64,000 nt of DNA from Photobacterium sanguinicancri. GTDB lineage: Bacteria; Pseudomonadota; Gammaproteobacteria; Enterobacterales; Vibrionaceae. Of the stretch, positions 22,156-34,287 are shown in pieces. The translations under genes and the position numbers were made by a program. Each line of letters opens with the position of its first letter. Position 1 is the first letter of the stretch. The notes under the pieces were generated by a model. It saw nothing but the letters and a program-made list of their open reading frames with translations, searched no databases and was not told where the DNA came from. The stretch spans positions 47,999 through 111,998 of the forward strand of contig NZ_NOIF01000002.1 in assembly GCF_002265265.1 (NCBI RefSeq), written 5' to 3'.

Positions 22156-23307
22156 ATGAAATGGATTTTAAAGCGCAGCACAGCATGCGCCGCTATTTTG
22201 CTATCCATCGGCTTACTCAGTGGATGTGAAGAAGCAGCACAACAACAAGTCGCTCCACCGCCTCCTTCCGTTATTGTCGAAACCATCACCAAGCAACAAA
22301 TTAACCCTTCAACTCAATTTAGTGGCCGTATTGAAGCAGTGGAAGATGTTTCCTTACAGGCACGTGTCGAAGGCTACCTAATGGCACGTCCATTTCATGA
22401 AGGGGATTATGTTAAGAAAGGCACTTTACTGTTTGAATTAGACCCCAAACCTTTTGCAGCCGAAGTTCGCCAAAAGGAAGCGGCACTTAAACAAGCTAGC
22501 GCTAAATATGAAGTCTCACTGATCAACTACAAACGCGGTAAAAGACTACTTCCGAAAGGCAGTATTAGTGCGGTTGATTTTGATGAAATAACCACGGCAA
22601 AAATCACAGCAGAAGCCTCTGTTGCTCAAGCAGAAGCAGCGCTTGATGCCGCGAAATTGAATCAGGGCTACACCCAAATTCTCGCGCCGATTGATGGTCG
22701 TATTGGTGCATCCAATGTCTCGATTGGCGATTTAATTAATCCATCAACAGGTGTGCTTACTACACTGGTGCAACAAGAGCCGATGCACGTTATTTTTAAT
22801 GCCAGCGAAACCCAAATCCTCGATGCTTACGAACTTAGAAAATCAGGCCAAGTACCGGCATTAAATGAGCTCTCTCTCAATTTAGAGCTCTCCAATAAAA
22901 GTATGTATGACCAGCAAGGCAAAATAGATTTTATTGATAACCGTATTGATCCAACAACAGGGACGGTACAAATCAGAGCCAGCTTCCCTAACCCCGACCA
23001 CGTTCTTCAGCCTGGTCAATTCGGCAATATCATCATCGCTTCATCCGATCCGATTGAAGCACTATTAGTTCCTCAGGTTGCCGTACAGGAAGACCAAAAA
23101 GGCCGCTTTGCTATGGTGGTGAACAACGAGAATATTGTTGAGCGTCGAGATTTAGAAGTGCATACGCGCCAAGGCATTTATTGGATTATCGATGCAGGTC
23201 TAATGCCTAATGAACGTGTGATCATTCAAGGGTTACAGCGTGTTCGTGTAGGAGCTGAAGTAAAACCGCAAGTACAGCAAATCAAACCATTTGCCGATCA
23301 GCAGTAA
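22156..23307 (+). CDS. RND efflux periplasmic adaptor lipoprotein (AcrA/MexA type)
   Basis: Membrane-fusion subunit linking an inner-membrane RND pump to a TolC-like channel. The 383-residue precursor has a lipoprotein signal peptide with lipobox LLSGC (Cys about 24), the lipoyl halves (VSLQARVEGYLMARPFHEGDYVKKG and QGYTQILAPIDGRIGAS), the helical hairpin between them, and the beta-barrel (FPNPDHVLQPGQFGNIII). It forms a unit with the pump gene 12 bp downstream. No regulator or outer-membrane factor gene is adjacent, so TolC is presumably supplied from elsewhere. Confidence 0.93.
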   Translation: MKWILKRSTACAAILLSIGLLSGCEEAAQQQVAPPPPSVIVETITKQQINPSTQFSGRIEAVEDVSLQARVEGYLMARPFHEGDYVKKGTLLFELDPKPFAAEVRQKEAALKQASAKYEVSLINYKRGKRLLPKGSISAVDFDEITTAKITAEASVAQAEAALDAAKLNQGYTQILAPIDGRIGASNVSIGDLINPSTGVLTTLVQQEPMHVIFNASETQILDAYELRKSGQVPALNELSLNLELSNKSMYDQQGKIDFIDNRIDPTTGTVQIRASFPNPDHVLQPGQFGNIIIASSDPIEALLVPQVAVQEDQKGRFAMVVNNENIVERRDLEVHTRQGIYWIIDAGLMPNERVIIQGLQRVRVGAEVKPQVQQIKPFADQQ

Positions 23308-23319
23308 AGGAGATCACCC

Positions 23320-26300
23320 ATGATCAGTCGCTTTTTTGTTTATCGGCCCAAGTTCGCATTTGTCATTGCTATTGTATTGACACTTTGCGGCTTGCTTGCC
23401 ATTCCTGTTTTGCCTGTAGCAGAATTTCCAGAAGTCGCACCACCCAGTATCAGTGTCAGCACCAGCTACCCTGGCGCAAACGCAGAAGTCGTTAAAGCCA
23501 CCGTTGCTCAGGTCGTCGAAAGTGAGGTCAACGGGGTCGAAAACATGATTTACATGTCTTCGAAATCATCGAATGACGGTAGTTATAACCTGACGGTCAC
23601 TTTTGCTGTTGGGACCAATGCCGATGACGCCCAAGTCCAAGTGCAAAACAGGGTCCAAAAAGCCACATCACGCTTACCCGAAGAGGTTAAGCGCGAAGGT
23701 ATCGCAGTAGAAAAGCAATCTTCCAGCATTTTGATGGTCGTAAACCTGTTTTCACCAAAAGACACTTACGATGCGCTGTATATTACCAACTACGCTAGTT
23801 TGAACCTAAAAGATGAGTTAGCGCGTGTTCCTGGTGTCAGTAAAGTTAACATCATAGGTTCGCTAGATTACGCAATGCGTATCTGGCTTGATCCCGACAA
23901 AATGGCGCCGCTAGGCGTTACCCCACAAGATGTACTGGCGGCTATCAAAGAGCAAAACATCCAAGTTGCTGCTGGGCGTATTGGGGCCTCACCAACGCCA
24001 CCCGATCAACAATTCCAATACACGCTACAAACTCAAGGTCGATTAGTTGATGCCGCTGAGTTTAAAAACATCATTATTAGAGCAACTCAAGATGGTCGTA
24101 AATTACGGGTAAAAGATGTTGCTCGGGTTGAGCTAGGCTCACAAACCTACGATGCTCAAGGTAAACTAAACGGTCAACCCTCAGCCATCATCACCATCTA
24201 TCAGTCACCTGATGCTAACGCACTTGAAGTCGCGCAAGGTGTTCGTGACACTATGGAGAGGCTCGAATCCAGTTTCCCTGAAGATCTCGAGCAAAAGGTA
24301 CTTTACGACACCACAGAATTTGTTGAAACGTCGATCAATGAAGTGGTACAGACCCTCTTTATCTCTGTGGTTCTTGTTGTTCTCGTCGTCTTCATTTTCT
24401 TGCAAGATTTCCGTTCAACCTTGATACCAGCAATTGCGATACCCGTTTCGTTAGTGGGTACTTTTGTGTTCTTGCTGATTTTCGGTATGACTATCAATAC
24501 CGTATCGCTGTTCGCATTGATTCTGGCTATCGGGATCGTGGTTGATGATGCCATCGTGGTGATCGAAAACGTCACGCGTTTGATGGAAGACGAAGGATTA
24601 AGCCCTCGCGATGCCACCCTAAAAGCCATGGAAGAAGTCACTGGGCCAATTATTGCTACCACCTTGGTTCTATTGGCGGTATTTGCCCCGACTGCGGTAA
24701 TGCCCGGCATAACGGGGCAAATGTATGCTCAGTTCTCGATCACTATCTGTATCTCGGTACTGATTTCATCGATTAATGCCCTCACCCTTTCTCCCGCACT
24801 GTGTGCCTCTTTACTTAAGCCACCTAAGAAACATGAAAAAGGCTTCCATGCCGCTTTCAACCGTATTTTTAACAAGATAACTGAACGCTATACCAAGGTC
24901 GTCGCGACCATGATCCGGCGTGTAATTATTGTCAGTGTCTTGTTTGTTGTCATGCTCGCAGGTACTGGATTGCTCGCTAAAGTACTGCCAAGTGGCTTTA
25001 TTCCAGATGAAGATAAAAAATCTTTCATGGTCGATGTGTCGCTACCCGACGGTTCCTCTTTAAATCGAACCGAACAGGTGATGGCCGAGTTGGTCGATAT
25101 AACACGTAACGAGCAAGGCGTTGCTAACGTGATACACGCCAGTGGTTTTAGTATCTTATCTGGATCATTAAAATCAAATGGTGGTCTATTGATTGTGAGT
25201 TTGGATTCATGGGAAGAACGAAGCGATCCCAAGTTACACCAAAACCAAATCATTGCCCGTCTTCAACAAAAATATAACCAACTGCCAGAAGGGGTCGCAC
25301 AAGCTTTCGCACTACCACCACTACCCGGTGTCGGTAGCGTGGCTGGGGTCGAGTTTGTACTGCAAGATAACCGAGGACGGTCAGCACAAGAGTTAGCCTC
25401 TGTCATGCGCGGCTTTATTATCAAAGCCAATGAGCAACCTGAAATCGCCTTTGCCTTTAGTAACTTCACCGCAGAAGTACCACAAATATTCGCTGATATT
25501 GACCGTGAAAAAGCCAAGGTATTGGGCGTGCCTCTGGACGAAATTTTCTTCACCCTCCAAACTCAGTTAGGCGGGATGTACGTCAATGACTTCACCAAGT
25601 TTGGTAAAAACTTCCGTGTCATGATGCAGGCAGAAACTGAGTATCGTTCCGATGAAGCCGGTATTCAACATTTCTACGTGCGCGGTAATGGCGGGCAAAT
25701 GGTGCCGCTCAGTACCCTTGTCAGTACCCGTCCCTCACTCGGGCCTGATGTTGTCGATCGTTACAATCTTTATAATTCAGCGACCATCAACGCGATTCCC
25801 GTTCCTGGGTTCAGTTCTGGCGAAGCAGTGACCGCGATGGAACGTGCGGCAACAAGTTTACCCGAAGGCTATAGCTTCTCGTGGACAGGGATGACCTATC
25901 AAGAAATCAAAGCGGGTAACTTAGCACCACTGATCTTCTCTCTGGCACTCGTCTTTACTTACCTGTTCTTAGTCGCACAATACGAGAGCTGGACAGTACC
26001 ACTTGGGGTTATCTTCTCCGTGCCAATTGCAATTTTAGGGGCTTTATTGTTTGTCTGGGTCATAGGTAGTGACGTTAACCTCTACACCCAGATCGGCTTA
26101 GTATTGCTGATAGGCCTTGCCAGTAAGAATGCTATTTTGATCATTGAATTTGCCAAAATGCAGCGTGAAGAAGAAGGGTTATCAATCCGTGATTCCGCTG
26201 TGACAGCGGCAAAAATGCGTTTCCGTGCGGTATTAATGACAGGCTTCTCATTTGTACTGGGCGTAATGCCACTGGTTGTCGCCAGCGGTGCGGGTGCAGG

Positions 26301-26454
26301 TAGCCGACGCGCCTTGGGCAATGCAGTATTTGGCGGTATGACTTTAGCGGTTGTCGTCGGAACGATTCTCACGCCAGTACTGTACTTTGCGATTCAATCA
26401 ATACGTGAAAAAGTTAAAAAGGTCGACATGGGGGGCATTGCGAAGCAGAACTAG
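23320..26454 (+). CDS. RND multidrug efflux pump, HAE1 family (AcrB type)
   Basis: Proton-driven inner-membrane exporter. The 1044-residue protein has the HAE1 N terminus ([20 protein letters not shown]), twelve predicted membrane helices in two halves, the duplicated porter domains, and the proton-relay helix 4 motif [14 protein letters not shown] with two adjacent Asp. The second-half helix [14 protein letters not shown] is also typical. Ribosome-binding site AAAGGAGAT sits 7 nt upstream. It is translated right after the adaptor and followed by a strong terminator. Drug specificity cannot be read from the sequence. Confidence 0.95.
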   Translation: MISRFFVYRPKFAFVIAIVLTLCGLLAIPVLPVAEFPEVAPPSISVSTSYPGANAEVVKATVAQVVESEVNGVENMIYMSSKSSNDGSYNLTVTFAVGTNADDAQVQVQNRVQKATSRLPEEVKREGIAVEKQSSSILMVVNLFSPKDTYDALYITNYASLNLKDELARVPGVSKVNIIGSLDYAMRIWLDPDKMAPLGVTPQDVLAAIKEQNIQVAAGRIGASPTPPDQQFQYTLQTQGRLVDAAEFKNIIIRATQDGRKLRVKDVARVELGSQTYDAQGKLNGQPSAIITIYQSPDANALEVAQGVRDTMERLESSFPEDLEQKVLYDTTEFVETSINEVVQTLFISVVLVVLVVFIFLQDFRSTLIPAIAIPVSLVGTFVFLLIFGMTINTVSLFALILAIGIVVDDAIVVIENVTRLMEDEGLSPRDATLKAMEEVTGPIIATTLVLLAVFAPTAVMPGITGQMYAQFSITICISVLISSINALTLSPALCASLLKPPKKHEKGFHAAFNRIFNKITERYTKVVATMIRRVIIVSVLFVVMLAGTGLLAKVLPSGFIPDEDKKSFMVDVSLPDGSSLNRTEQVMAELVDITRNEQGVANVIHASGFSILSGSLKSNGGLLIVSLDSWEERSDPKLHQNQIIARLQQKYNQLPEGVAQAFALPPLPGVGSVAGVEFVLQDNRGRSAQELASVMRGFIIKANEQPEIAFAFSNFTAEVPQIFADIDREKAKVLGVPLDEIFFTLQTQLGGMYVNDFTKFGKNFRVMMQAETEYRSDEAGIQHFYVRGNGGQMVPLSTLVSTRPSLGPDVVDRYNLYNSATINAIPVPGFSSGEAVTAMERAATSLPEGYSFSWTGMTYQEIKAGNLAPLIFSLALVFTYLFLVAQYESWTVPLGVIFSVPIAILGALLFVWVIGSDVNLYTQIGLVLLIGLASKNAILIIEFAKMQREEEGLSIRDSAVTAAKMRFRAVLMTGFSFVLGVMPLVVASGAGAGSRRALGNAVFGGMTLAVVVGTILTPVLYFAIQSIREKVKKVDMGGIAKQN

Positions 26455-26474
26455 CTTCTGTTCTCATCACGATC

Positions 26475-26516
26475 AAAAAGCCCGAGCCATATTATGAATG
26501 ACTCGGGCTTTCTTTT
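26475..26516 (+). terminator. Rho-independent terminator between RND pump and ispH
   Basis: AAAAAGCCCGAG ... CTCGGGCTTTCTTTT: a 10-bp GC-rich stem. It serves the pump gene and, with the A-run on the left, also the converging ispH. Confidence 0.88.
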
Positions 26517-26545
26517 ATTCAATCACTTAGCTAGCAAGCATGCGA

Positions 26546-27493
26546 TTACTCAGTAATGTTTTTAACCTGCAGCTCACGCGGCACTTCAAAGAACATATTT
26601 TCTTCACGGCCAGAAAGCTCTTCAACCGTTGCTTGCGTCAATTCTTGGATACGCGCAATGATTTGATTAACTAACTCTTCCGGTGCCGAAGCACCCGCGG
26701 TGACACCCACCTTAGCTTGTCCGTTAAACCACGATGGATTAATGTCTTCAGGGCAATCGGTCAAATAACCTGGCGTACCTAGCTTTTCAGCGAGTTCACG
26801 TAAACGATTTGAGTTCGATGAGTTCTTCGACCCCACGACGATCATGATATCGACAGTCTCTGCCATTTCACGTACGGCATCTTGACGGTTTTGGGTCGCG
26901 TAACAAATATCATCTTTACGTGGACCTTGGATCTCAGGAAACACCTCTCGCAATTTTTCAATCACGTCCGCCGTTTCATCCACGGATAAGGTTGTTTGAC
27001 TCACGTAATGTAAGTGGCTTGGGTCTTTTACCTGCATCTTGTCGACATCTTCTGGTTTCTCAACCAAATACATGCCGCCCGTCTCGCTAGCGTACTGACC
27101 CATGGTACCTTCAACTTCAGGGTGTCCTGCATGGCCAATCAACACCACTTCCATATTACGGCGACTGGCACGTGCAACTTCCATATGTACTTTCGTTACC
27201 AGCGGACAAGTTGCATCAAACACCGTGAGTTGACGCGCTTTCGCTTCAGTTCGTACTGCTTGCGATACACCGTGCGCTGAAAAAATCACGATACTGTCAT
27301 CAGGCACTTCATGCAGTTCTTCAACAAAAACGGCACCACGCTGTTTCAGTCCTTCCACAACAAAGCGGTTATGTACCACTTCATGGCGAACATAAATCGG
27401 TGGTTGATACATTTCAAGCGCGCGCTCAACAATGCTGATTGCTCGATCAACACCGGCACAAAAGCCACGTGGATTTGCTAGTAAGATATTCAT
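26546..27493 (-). CDS. ispH: 4-hydroxy-3-methylbut-2-enyl diphosphate reductase IspH
   Basis: Last step of the MEP isoprenoid pathway, a [4Fe-4S] reductase giving IPP and DMAPP. The 315-residue protein keeps the three cluster cysteines in [12 protein letters not shown] (about residue 12), [12 protein letters not shown] (about 96) and [13 protein letters not shown] (about 197), plus the TTLSVDET and [11 protein letters not shown] segments. The N terminus starts exactly at the conserved [15 protein letters not shown]. Downstream of fkpB by 12 bp. Confidence 0.97.
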   Translation of the reverse strand: MNILLANPRGFCAGVDRAISIVERALEMYQPPIYVRHEVVHNRFVVEGLKQRGAVFVEELHEVPDDSIVIFSAHGVSQAVRTEAKARQLTVFDATCPLVTKVHMEVARASRRNMEVVLIGHAGHPEVEGTMGQYASETGGMYLVEKPEDVDKMQVKDPSHLHYVSQTTLSVDETADVIEKLREVFPEIQGPRKDDICYATQNRQDAVREMAETVDIMIVVGSKNSSNSNRLRELAEKLGTPGYLTDCPEDINPSWFNGQAKVGVTAGASAPEELVNQIIARIQELTQATVEELSGREENMFFEVPRELQVKNITE

Positions 27494-27505
27494 TGCTAAC
27501 AGCTC

Positions 27506-27940
27506 TTAGTTTTCTATTGTCACGACTTCCACATCAAAAGTGACGCGCTGCCCCGCAAGCGGGTGATTAAAGTCGACGGTTACCGAGTCACCAACAATTT
27601 GGGTGATCACGCCTGGGATATCTTGGCCATCTGGCCCTGCAAACGCAACGATAGTGCCCACTTCAGCCGGTACATCTGCACCGAACTTACTTAATTCTAT
27701 ATGATGGATGTTATCTGGATCTGATTGACCAAAAGCATCTTCTGGTGCTAGTTCAAAACTGTTGGTCTGGCCTTGCTGTAACCCTAACAGACATTTTTCA
27801 AAATTATCCGTTAAGCTACCATCACCCATTCTAAATTTAGCTGGCTTTCCCATTGCTTGGGTTGAGTCTGCTACTGAGCCATCTGAAAGTTTAATCGAAA
27901 AGTGCATCAGCACTTCGCTGTTTTCCTTGATTACCGACAT
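27506..27940 (-). CDS. fkpB: FKBP-type peptidyl-prolyl isomerase FkpB (SlpA-like)
   Basis: Cytoplasmic SlyD/SlpA-like isomerase with chaperone activity. The 144-residue protein shows the split FKBP fold: LMHFSIKLSDGSVADST, GDGSLTDNFEKCLLGLQQGQ, the inserted flap domain DAFGQSDPDNIHHIELSKF, and VDFNHPLAGQRVTFDVEV. The open frame reaches an ATG at 27973. I chose 27940 (MSVIKENSEV) because AAGGA lies 8 nt upstream. Between lspA and ispH, as in E. coli and Vibrio. Confidence 0.94.
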   Translation of the reverse strand: MSVIKENSEVLMHFSIKLSDGSVADSTQAMGKPAKFRMGDGSLTDNFEKCLLGLQQGQTNSFELAPEDAFGQSDPDNIHHIELSKFGADVPAEVGTIVAFAGPDGQDIPGVITQIVGDSVTVDFNHPLAGQRVTFDVEVVTIEN

Positions 27941-28041
27941 ACGTAGGGTCCTTTTCGTGTACCTAAACGGCACTTCTCCGAATTGGTATTAATTATTTTG
28001 ATGATTGCTGATAAACAATTTTCTACCCCCCTTTTACAACA

Positions 28042-28071
28042 AAGCGCCGCCCGTATCAACGGACAGCGCTT
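28042..28071 (-). terminator. Strong hairpin between lspA and fkpB
   Basis: On the minus strand AAGCGCTGTCCG-TTGATA-CGGGCGGCGCTT forms a 12-bp stem (two G-U pairs) followed by TTGTTGT. It sits inside the otherwise contiguous ileS-lspA-fkpB-ispH order and could attenuate or terminate after lspA. Confidence 0.55.
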
Positions 28072-28094
28072 AGGGGTATTACGTAGAAAGGCTT

Positions 28095-28622
28095 TTATTT
28101 GGCTTTTTCTTTCTTGTCAGCAATAAAGCCTTCAAGAATGATCATGGCTGCCCCAATACATATAGCTGAATCAGCAATATTGAATGCAGGCCAATGGCTA
28201 TTCCCAACATAGAAATCCAGAAAATCAACCACAAAACCGTGGTACATACGGTCAAACAAATTACCGAGTGCACCACCAACAATCAGTGCATAAGCACTAT
28301 TTGCCAGTCGATTTTCTGCCGGAGAACGGCGCATCCAAAAAACAAGTAAGCTACAAACACCTAATGCTATCGCTGTAAAAAACCATCTCTGCCAACCACC
28401 TGCATCACTTAAAAAGCTAAATGCAGCACCGTAGTTATGCACGTACAGCAAGTTGAAAAATGGCAATAGCTCAATACGATTTGGCCAGCCATATTCCATG
28501 GTGTTCATGACAAGTAGCTTACTACCCACATCAACAATGAAAACCAGAGCCGCTAGCCAAAGCCAGCGCACTCCTGATTGTTTCAATGACAGTTCGGTCT
28601 GTTTAGGCGATGTCATTGTCAT
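28095..28622 (-). CDS. lspA: Lipoprotein signal peptidase LspA
   Basis: Inner-membrane aspartyl protease that removes signal peptides from prolipoproteins. The 175-residue protein has four transmembrane segments, the conserved [16 protein letters not shown], and the two catalytic aspartates in [17 protein letters not shown] (second Asp after VV) and AFNIADSAI. The start overlaps the ileS stop (TAATG), so translation is probably coupled. Confidence 0.96.
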   Translation of the reverse strand: MTMTSPKQTELSLKQSGVRWLWLAALVFIVDVGSKLLVMNTMEYGWPNRIELLPFFNLLYVHNYGAAFSFLSDAGGWQRWFFTAIALGVCSLLVFWMRRSPAENRLANSAYALIVGGALGNLFDRMYHGFVVDFLDFYVGNSHWPAFNIADSAICIGAAMIILEGFIADKKEKAK

Positions 28623-31468
28623 TAGGCAAACTTACGCTCTTCGCCTTCACCATCGATGTTGCTAACACAACGACCACAAATTTCTTCGTGCCCTTCGATA
28701 GTGCCTACATCTGCCACATGGTGCCAGCAACGGTCACACTTCGCGGCTTCAGATGCAGTTACAGTTACAAATAAACCAGCAAAATCAGTTTCTTGTGCGC
28801 CAGCAGGCTGGCTATCAGCAACAACAACGGCAGCTTGTGACGTTAGTAGAACGAAACGTAGTTCGTCTTCTAAAGTATTCAGTTTGTCTGCAAGTTCTGC
28901 ATTTGCATGAAGCGTGATCTCTGCTTGTAGTGCACCACCGATCACTTTGTCTTTACGCGCGCCTTCAAGAAGTTTGTTTACTGCACCACGAACTTGCTGG
29001 ATTTCAGCCCAGAATTCGTTGTTTAGTTTATCGTCTTCCGCTAGGCCGAATAGACCTTCGAACCACTCACCTGTGAATACAAACTTGTCACGTTGACCAG
29101 GCATTTCGTTCCAGATTTCATCCGCAGTGAACGACATAATAGGTGCCATCCAACGAACAAGTGCCTCAACGATGTAGTAAAGCGCAGTCTGACAGCTACG
29201 TTGTGCGTGGCCACCTTGTTTCGCTGTGTACTGACGGTCTTTAATCACGTCTAGGTAGAATGAGCCCATTTCAACAGAACAGAACTGCATCAGACGCTGA
29301 GTCACACCGTGTAGGTTGTACTCGTCGTATGCTTTAACGATTTCTTCTTGCGCTGCCATTGCACGACCAACCGCCCAACGATCCAGTGCCACCATATCTT
29401 CTGGTGCAACTAGGTCTGTTTCTGGGTTAAAGCCACTTAGGTTCGCTAGGAAGAAACGTGCTGTGTTACGAATACGACGGTAAGCATCCGCAGAGCGTTT
29501 TAGGATTTCATCTGAAACCGCTACTTCACCCGTGTAATCCGTTGATGCAACCCATAGGCGAAGGATATCTGCGCCTAGTTTGTTCGTCACATCTTTAGGT
29601 GCAACCACGTTACCTACAGATTTCGACATTTTACGGCCTTGGCCATCAACAACGAAACCGTGTGTTAGTACTTGCTTGTACGGTGCCGTATCTTTCATTG
29701 CCACTGAGGTGATCAATGAAGACTGGAACCAACCGCGGTGTTGGTCTGAACCTTCAAGGTACAGATCAGCAGCGTTGCCATTAAACTCTTCACGGCTATC
29801 AACAACTGATGAGTGTGTCACACCAGAATCGAACCATACGTCAAGTGTATCTAGCACTTTTTCGTAGTTCGCAGCGTCTTCTTCACCCATAAGCTCTGCA
29901 GGATCAAGATCCCACCATGCTTGAATGCCTTTTTGCTCAACAAGTTGTGCTACTTTCTCAATTAGATCGTGAGAGTCAGGGTGCATTTCTTGTGTTTCTT
30001 TATGAACGAACAAGGCAATTGGCACGCCCCAAGTACGTTGACGAGAGATACACCACTCAGGGCGACCTTCGATCATACCTTCGATGCGGCTTTGACCCCA
30101 CTCAGGTAACCACTGAACATTCTTAATTTCACCTAGCGCTTTCTTACGAAGGCCAGCTTTGTCCATCGAAATGAACCACTGCGGCGTCGCACGGAAAATG
30201 ATAGGTGTCTTGTGGCGCCAGCAATGTGGGTAGCTGTGCTCGTAAGCATGGTGATGTAATAACGCACCGTGCTCTTTTAGTGTATCTAGTACTGAATCGT
30301 TCGCTTTGAATACGTGTTGACCGGCGAATAGTTCAGTATCAGGTAGGTAAACACCGTTGCTGCCAACAGGGTTTGCAATTTCTAGGTCGTATTTTTTACC
30401 AACCACGAAATCTTCTTGACCGTGGCCAGGTGCTGTATGCACACAACCCGTACCAGAATCAGTCGTAACATGATCGCCAAGAATAACTGGCACATCAAAG
30501 CTGTAGAATGGGTGGTTAAAGCGTACTAGCTCTAAATCTTCACCTTTACAGAAACCAAGGTTATGGAAGTGCTTGATACCCGCACGGTCCATCACATCTT
30601 TTGCCAGCTCAGCTGCAACGATGAGACGGTATGCTTGTTGATTGTTTTCAGCATCCGCTTCAACTTGAACCAATACATACTCAAGATCGTCACGTACGGC
30701 AACGGCACGGTTTGCTGGTAGTGTCCAAGGCGTTGTCGTCCAGATAACGATAGATACGTCACCTTGGCCTTGATGATCTTCAACGCAAGAGAACTTAGCA
30801 AGTGTTGCTGCTTCGTCTACCGCTTTGAATTTCACATCAATCGATGGTGAAACTTTATCTTGGTATTCCACTTCCGCTTCAGCTAACGCTGAACCACAGT
30901 CTGTACACCAGTGAACAGGTTTAAAACCTTTCAGTAGGTGATTTTTGTCTGCAATTTTACCCAGAGAACGAATGATGTTCGCTTCTGTTGCAAAATCCAT
31001 TGTACGGTATGGCTTAGCCCACTCACCTAGTACGCCTAGACGAATGAAGCTTTCTTTCTGACCTTCAACCTGACCAGCAGCATATTCACGGCATTTTTCG
31101 CGGAATTCAGCAGCAGTCAATTTACGACCCGGCTTACCCCACTTTTTCTCTACCATTAATTCAATTGGTAGACCGTGGCAATCCCAACCTGGTACATACG
31201 GTGCGTCAAAGCCTGAAAGCGTCTTTGACTTAATAATAATGTCTTTAAGAATCTTATTTAGCGCGTGACCAATGTGAATATCACCGTTGGCGTAGGGAGG
31301 GCCATCGTGTAATACGAAGGACTTTTTACCCTTCTTAGCTTTACGAATTTCACCGTAAAGATCTTCATCATTCCAACGCTGAAGCATTGCTGGCTCACGT
31401 TGAGCTAGGTTGCCTCGCATCGGAAACCCTGTTTCAGGTAAATTCAGGGTATCTTTATAGTCGCTCAT
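28622..31468 (-). CDS. ileS: Isoleucyl-tRNA synthetase
   Basis: Charges tRNA-Ile, with editing of mischarged valine. The 948-residue class I enzyme shows the HIGH motif in [16 protein letters not shown] form ([16 protein letters not shown], about residue 65), the editing-domain segment [17 protein letters not shown], the KMSKS loop ([13 protein letters not shown], about 600), and a C-terminal zinc knuckle (CDRCWHH ... CGRCVSN). Bacterial type 1 length. It overlaps ribF by 4 nt and lspA by 1 nt. Confidence 0.98.
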   Translation of the reverse strand: MSDYKDTLNLPETGFPMRGNLAQREPAMLQRWNDEDLYGEIRKAKKGKKSFVLHDGPPYANGDIHIGHALNKILKDIIIKSKTLSGFDAPYVPGWDCHGLPIELMVEKKWGKPGRKLTAAEFREKCREYAAGQVEGQKESFIRLGVLGEWAKPYRTMDFATEANIIRSLGKIADKNHLLKGFKPVHWCTDCGSALAEAEVEYQDKVSPSIDVKFKAVDEAATLAKFSCVEDHQGQGDVSIVIWTTTPWTLPANRAVAVRDDLEYVLVQVEADAENNQQAYRLIVAAELAKDVMDRAGIKHFHNLGFCKGEDLELVRFNHPFYSFDVPVILGDHVTTDSGTGCVHTAPGHGQEDFVVGKKYDLEIANPVGSNGVYLPDTELFAGQHVFKANDSVLDTLKEHGALLHHHAYEHSYPHCWRHKTPIIFRATPQWFISMDKAGLRKKALGEIKNVQWLPEWGQSRIEGMIEGRPEWCISRQRTWGVPIALFVHKETQEMHPDSHDLIEKVAQLVEQKGIQAWWDLDPAELMGEEDAANYEKVLDTLDVWFDSGVTHSSVVDSREEFNGNAADLYLEGSDQHRGWFQSSLITSVAMKDTAPYKQVLTHGFVVDGQGRKMSKSVGNVVAPKDVTNKLGADILRLWVASTDYTGEVAVSDEILKRSADAYRRIRNTARFFLANLSGFNPETDLVAPEDMVALDRWAVGRAMAAQEEIVKAYDEYNLHGVTQRLMQFCSVEMGSFYLDVIKDRQYTAKQGGHAQRSCQTALYYIVEALVRWMAPIMSFTADEIWNEMPGQRDKFVFTGEWFEGLFGLAEDDKLNNEFWAEIQQVRGAVNKLLEGARKDKVIGGALQAEITLHANAELADKLNTLEDELRFVLLTSQAAVVVADSQPAGAQETDFAGLFVTVTASEAAKCDRCWHHVADVGTIEGHEEICGRCVSNIDGEGEERKFA

Positions 31469-32436
31469 TGATTCTGGATTCCGTTACTTGGGCGAAGTTG
31501 GACATTATTACGCTCAGACAGCCACACCCGTGCTGTTTGGGCATCTCGCTCAATTTGTGCTTTCAGCGCATCAAACGATTCGAATTTTATTTCGTTGCGT
31601 AGCTTATGGTGCAACACAACTTCAATCTGACAACCGTATAAGTTACCAGTAAAGTCAAATAGGTGTACTTCTAACTGTTGGCGTACACCGTTTACTGTTG
31701 GTCGGTGACCAACATTGGCAACACCCGCATAAGGTGCGCCATCTAAGCCAAAGACTTCGACTGCATATACCCCAGAGACTGGAGACACTCGTCGTTTCAA
31801 CGGAACATTTGCCGTTGGAAAGCCAATGGTTCGACCTAGTTTTCGTCCGTGAGAGACTCGCCCACAAACACTATAAGGTCGTCCTAGCATGGTTGCTGCT
31901 GATGTTAATTCGTCTTTGGCTAACGCCTGACGAATTGCAGTGCTACTTACACGTTGTGTTGAAACACAAAAACTCTGTGTACTTACCACTTCAAAACCCC
32001 ACTCACGGCCAGCCGCTTGTAGCATTTCAAATGTTCCACTTCGACCTTGACCGAAGCAAAAATCATCACCAACTACCAGAAACTTAACACCCAATTGCTC
32101 AACCAACAAGCGACGAACAAAGTCACGGGGGGTCATATTGGCAAAATGGGCATTAAAATTGATGCAAAGCAAACGCTCAACGCCTACTTTTTTCAATTGT
32201 TGGTATTTATCACGAAAGCGCGTTAGCCGAGCTGGCGCTTTGTCACCAGCAAAAAGCTCTAACGGCTGAGGTTCAAAAGACATCACCGCAGCGGGTAATG
32301 ACATAGACTCCGCCTTGGCAATCACCTGGCGTAATACCGCCTGATGACCCAAATGGACACCATCAAAATTACCAATCGTCAGCACGCAACCGTGATGACG
32401 AGGCTTAATATTATGTATTCCTCGGATTAATTCCAT
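31465..32436 (-). CDS. ribF: Bifunctional riboflavin kinase/FAD synthetase RibF
   Basis: Phosphorylates riboflavin to FMN and adenylates it to FAD. The 323-residue protein has the N-terminal nucleotidyl-transferase domain ([34 protein letters not shown]) and the C-terminal flavokinase barrel ([22 protein letters not shown], then GVYAVEVFG and [11 protein letters not shown]). It starts the ribF-ileS-lspA-fkpB-ispH run. The stop overlaps the ileS start (ATGA). Confidence 0.96.
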   Translation of the reverse strand: MELIRGIHNIKPRHHGCVLTIGNFDGVHLGHQAVLRQVIAKAESMSLPAAVMSFEPQPLELFAGDKAPARLTRFRDKYQQLKKVGVERLLCINFNAHFANMTPRDFVRRLLVEQLGVKFLVVGDDFCFGQGRSGTFEMLQAAGREWGFEVVSTQSFCVSTQRVSSTAIRQALAKDELTSAATMLGRPYSVCGRVSHGRKLGRTIGFPTANVPLKRRVSPVSGVYAVEVFGLDGAPYAGVANVGHRPTVNGVRQQLEVHLFDFTGNLYGCQIEVVLHHKLRNEIKFESFDALKAQIERDAQTARVWLSERNNVQLRPSNGIQNQ

Positions 32437-32517
32437 GTACCGCTTGCTATTTTACTGAGTGAAATTTCAAAATTCATGATAAAAACTGGCGGATTATATA
32501 CTACTCCGCCCTGTCAA

Positions 32518-34077
32518 TCAGCTATCCGTGCGAAGATGATGAGGACGAATGCCTAAAATCATCACAATTACCAAGTAAACCGAGGCACCAACTGCGATTA
32601 ATCCCGATAGCCACATGACACGATGGCTTAAGCTCCAGCTTAACCACTCGCTCATCGCAGGCATCAACCACAATAGCGATGCGACCATTGCCACACCACC
32701 AACCGCTAAGCGCGCCACAAACCATAAGGTTGTTTTGGTCACACGGTATACATTTGCCATGTGAAGGCCACGGTAAAGCAGTGCCGCATTCACTAGTGCC
32801 GATAATGCCGTCGCCATAGCTAAACCAACATAACCATAAAAATATGCAAAAATGGCATTAAAGAACATATTAGTAACCATCGCGATAATACCAAAACGTA
32901 CTGGTGTTTTGGTATCTTGACGAGCGTAGTAACCCGGTGCCAGCACTTTAATCAACATAAAGTTTAATAGGCCCGACGCGTATGCGAGTAAAGACAATGA
33001 CGCTTGATGTACATCGTTCGGAGAAAACTCACCACGCATAAAAAGTACCATCAACATCGGCTTCGCCAACACCATCAGTCCTAGCATCGCAGGGATCCCG
33101 AGTAGCAACACCATACGCACGCCCCAGTCCATCGTACTAGCAAACTGACCTGACGTTTTTTCCACATGCTTTCGTGACAACGCGGGCAGAATAACGGTGG
33201 CAATCGCAATACCAAACAGACCAAGCGGAAACTCTAATAAGCGGTCGGAGTAATACAGCCAACTGATTGATCCAGTAGCCAGGAAGCTGGCAATAAAAGT
33301 ATCAAACAGTAAATTAATTTGACTCACTGAAACACCGAATAACGCTGGGATCATCAAGGTGCGAATCTTTTTCACGCCAGGATCATTCCAGCCCCATTGC
33401 GGCCGAACCAATGCCCCTTCTTTTATAAGGAAAGGAATTTGGAATAAGAATTGAATTAAGCCACCGAGGAATACACCGATAGCCAAACCGATTTCAGGCT
33501 GAGCTAACTGTGGTGATAAAAACCATGCACAACCAATAATGGCAACATTCAAGAAAACAGGGGTAAAAGAGGAAACCGCAAACTTACCTAAGGTATTTAA
33601 GATTGCCCCCGACAAGGCCACGAAAGTAATGAACCATAAATAAGGGAAGGTAATCTTCAGTAGCAAACTCGCCAATTCAAACTTAGGCGCCGCAGGGCCA
33701 TCGTTTAACCAATCAATAAACCAGCCAGCACCGAACAATGCCGTTACAACGCCAGACCCTAAAACCCCTACGAGGGTCACAATAGAAACAAGTACACCCA
33801 AGGTCCCTGATGCTTTGGCAATCAGCTGACGGGTTTTATCCATATCACCGGCGGCGTGGTATTCAGTCAATACCGGAACAAACGCTTGAGAAAAAGCACC
33901 TTCAGCAAACAGACGACGTAAGAAGTTGGGGATCTTATTCGCAAAGAAGAAAACATCGGCGGCAGCACCGGCTCCCATCAAGTTTGCAACCACGACATCT
34001 CGGACCAAACCGAGCACTCGAGAAACCAAAGTCATGGCGCTAACTATCAGTCCTGAGCGTAAAAGACGCTTACTCAC
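32518..34077 (-). CDS. murJ: Lipid II flippase MurJ (MviN)
   Basis: Inner-membrane MOP-superfamily protein that flips lipid II for peptidoglycan synthesis. The 519-residue protein has about 14 hydrophobic segments and family stretches SRVLGLVRDVVVANLMGAG, FFFANKIPNFLRRLFAEGAFSQAFVPV and LAPGYYARQDTKTPVR. Divergent from rpsT and upstream of ribF, as in V. cholerae and E. coli. Confidence 0.96.
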   Translation of the reverse strand: MSKRLLRSGLIVSAMTLVSRVLGLVRDVVVANLMGAGAAADVFFFANKIPNFLRRLFAEGAFSQAFVPVLTEYHAAGDMDKTRQLIAKASGTLGVLVSIVTLVGVLGSGVVTALFGAGWFIDWLNDGPAAPKFELASLLLKITFPYLWFITFVALSGAILNTLGKFAVSSFTPVFLNVAIIGCAWFLSPQLAQPEIGLAIGVFLGGLIQFLFQIPFLIKEGALVRPQWGWNDPGVKKIRTLMIPALFGVSVSQINLLFDTFIASFLATGSISWLYYSDRLLEFPLGLFGIAIATVILPALSRKHVEKTSGQFASTMDWGVRMVLLLGIPAMLGLMVLAKPMLMVLFMRGEFSPNDVHQASLSLLAYASGLLNFMLIKVLAPGYYARQDTKTPVRFGIIAMVTNMFFNAIFAYFYGYVGLAMATALSALVNAALLYRGLHMANVYRVTKTTLWFVARLAVGGVAMVASLLWLMPAMSEWLSWSLSHRVMWLSGLIAVGASVYLVIVMILGIRPHHLRTDS

Positions 34078-34287
34078 AAAAAAACCTCATAAAAGATAGC
34101 CCAGAAAGGTGACTTACGGGGCGAAATGCTGGTAAAATCTGCCGCCATATTAACCGTGTTATTCCGTAAGTGCCAACTTCATGGGCTTGACGGTTATTTA
34201 CACAAATCATTTGACAATCTTTCGCTTTGTTGGCATAGTCCTCGGCCTTAAATTGTCACCGTACCAAAGAATTTGGGAGTTACACCC

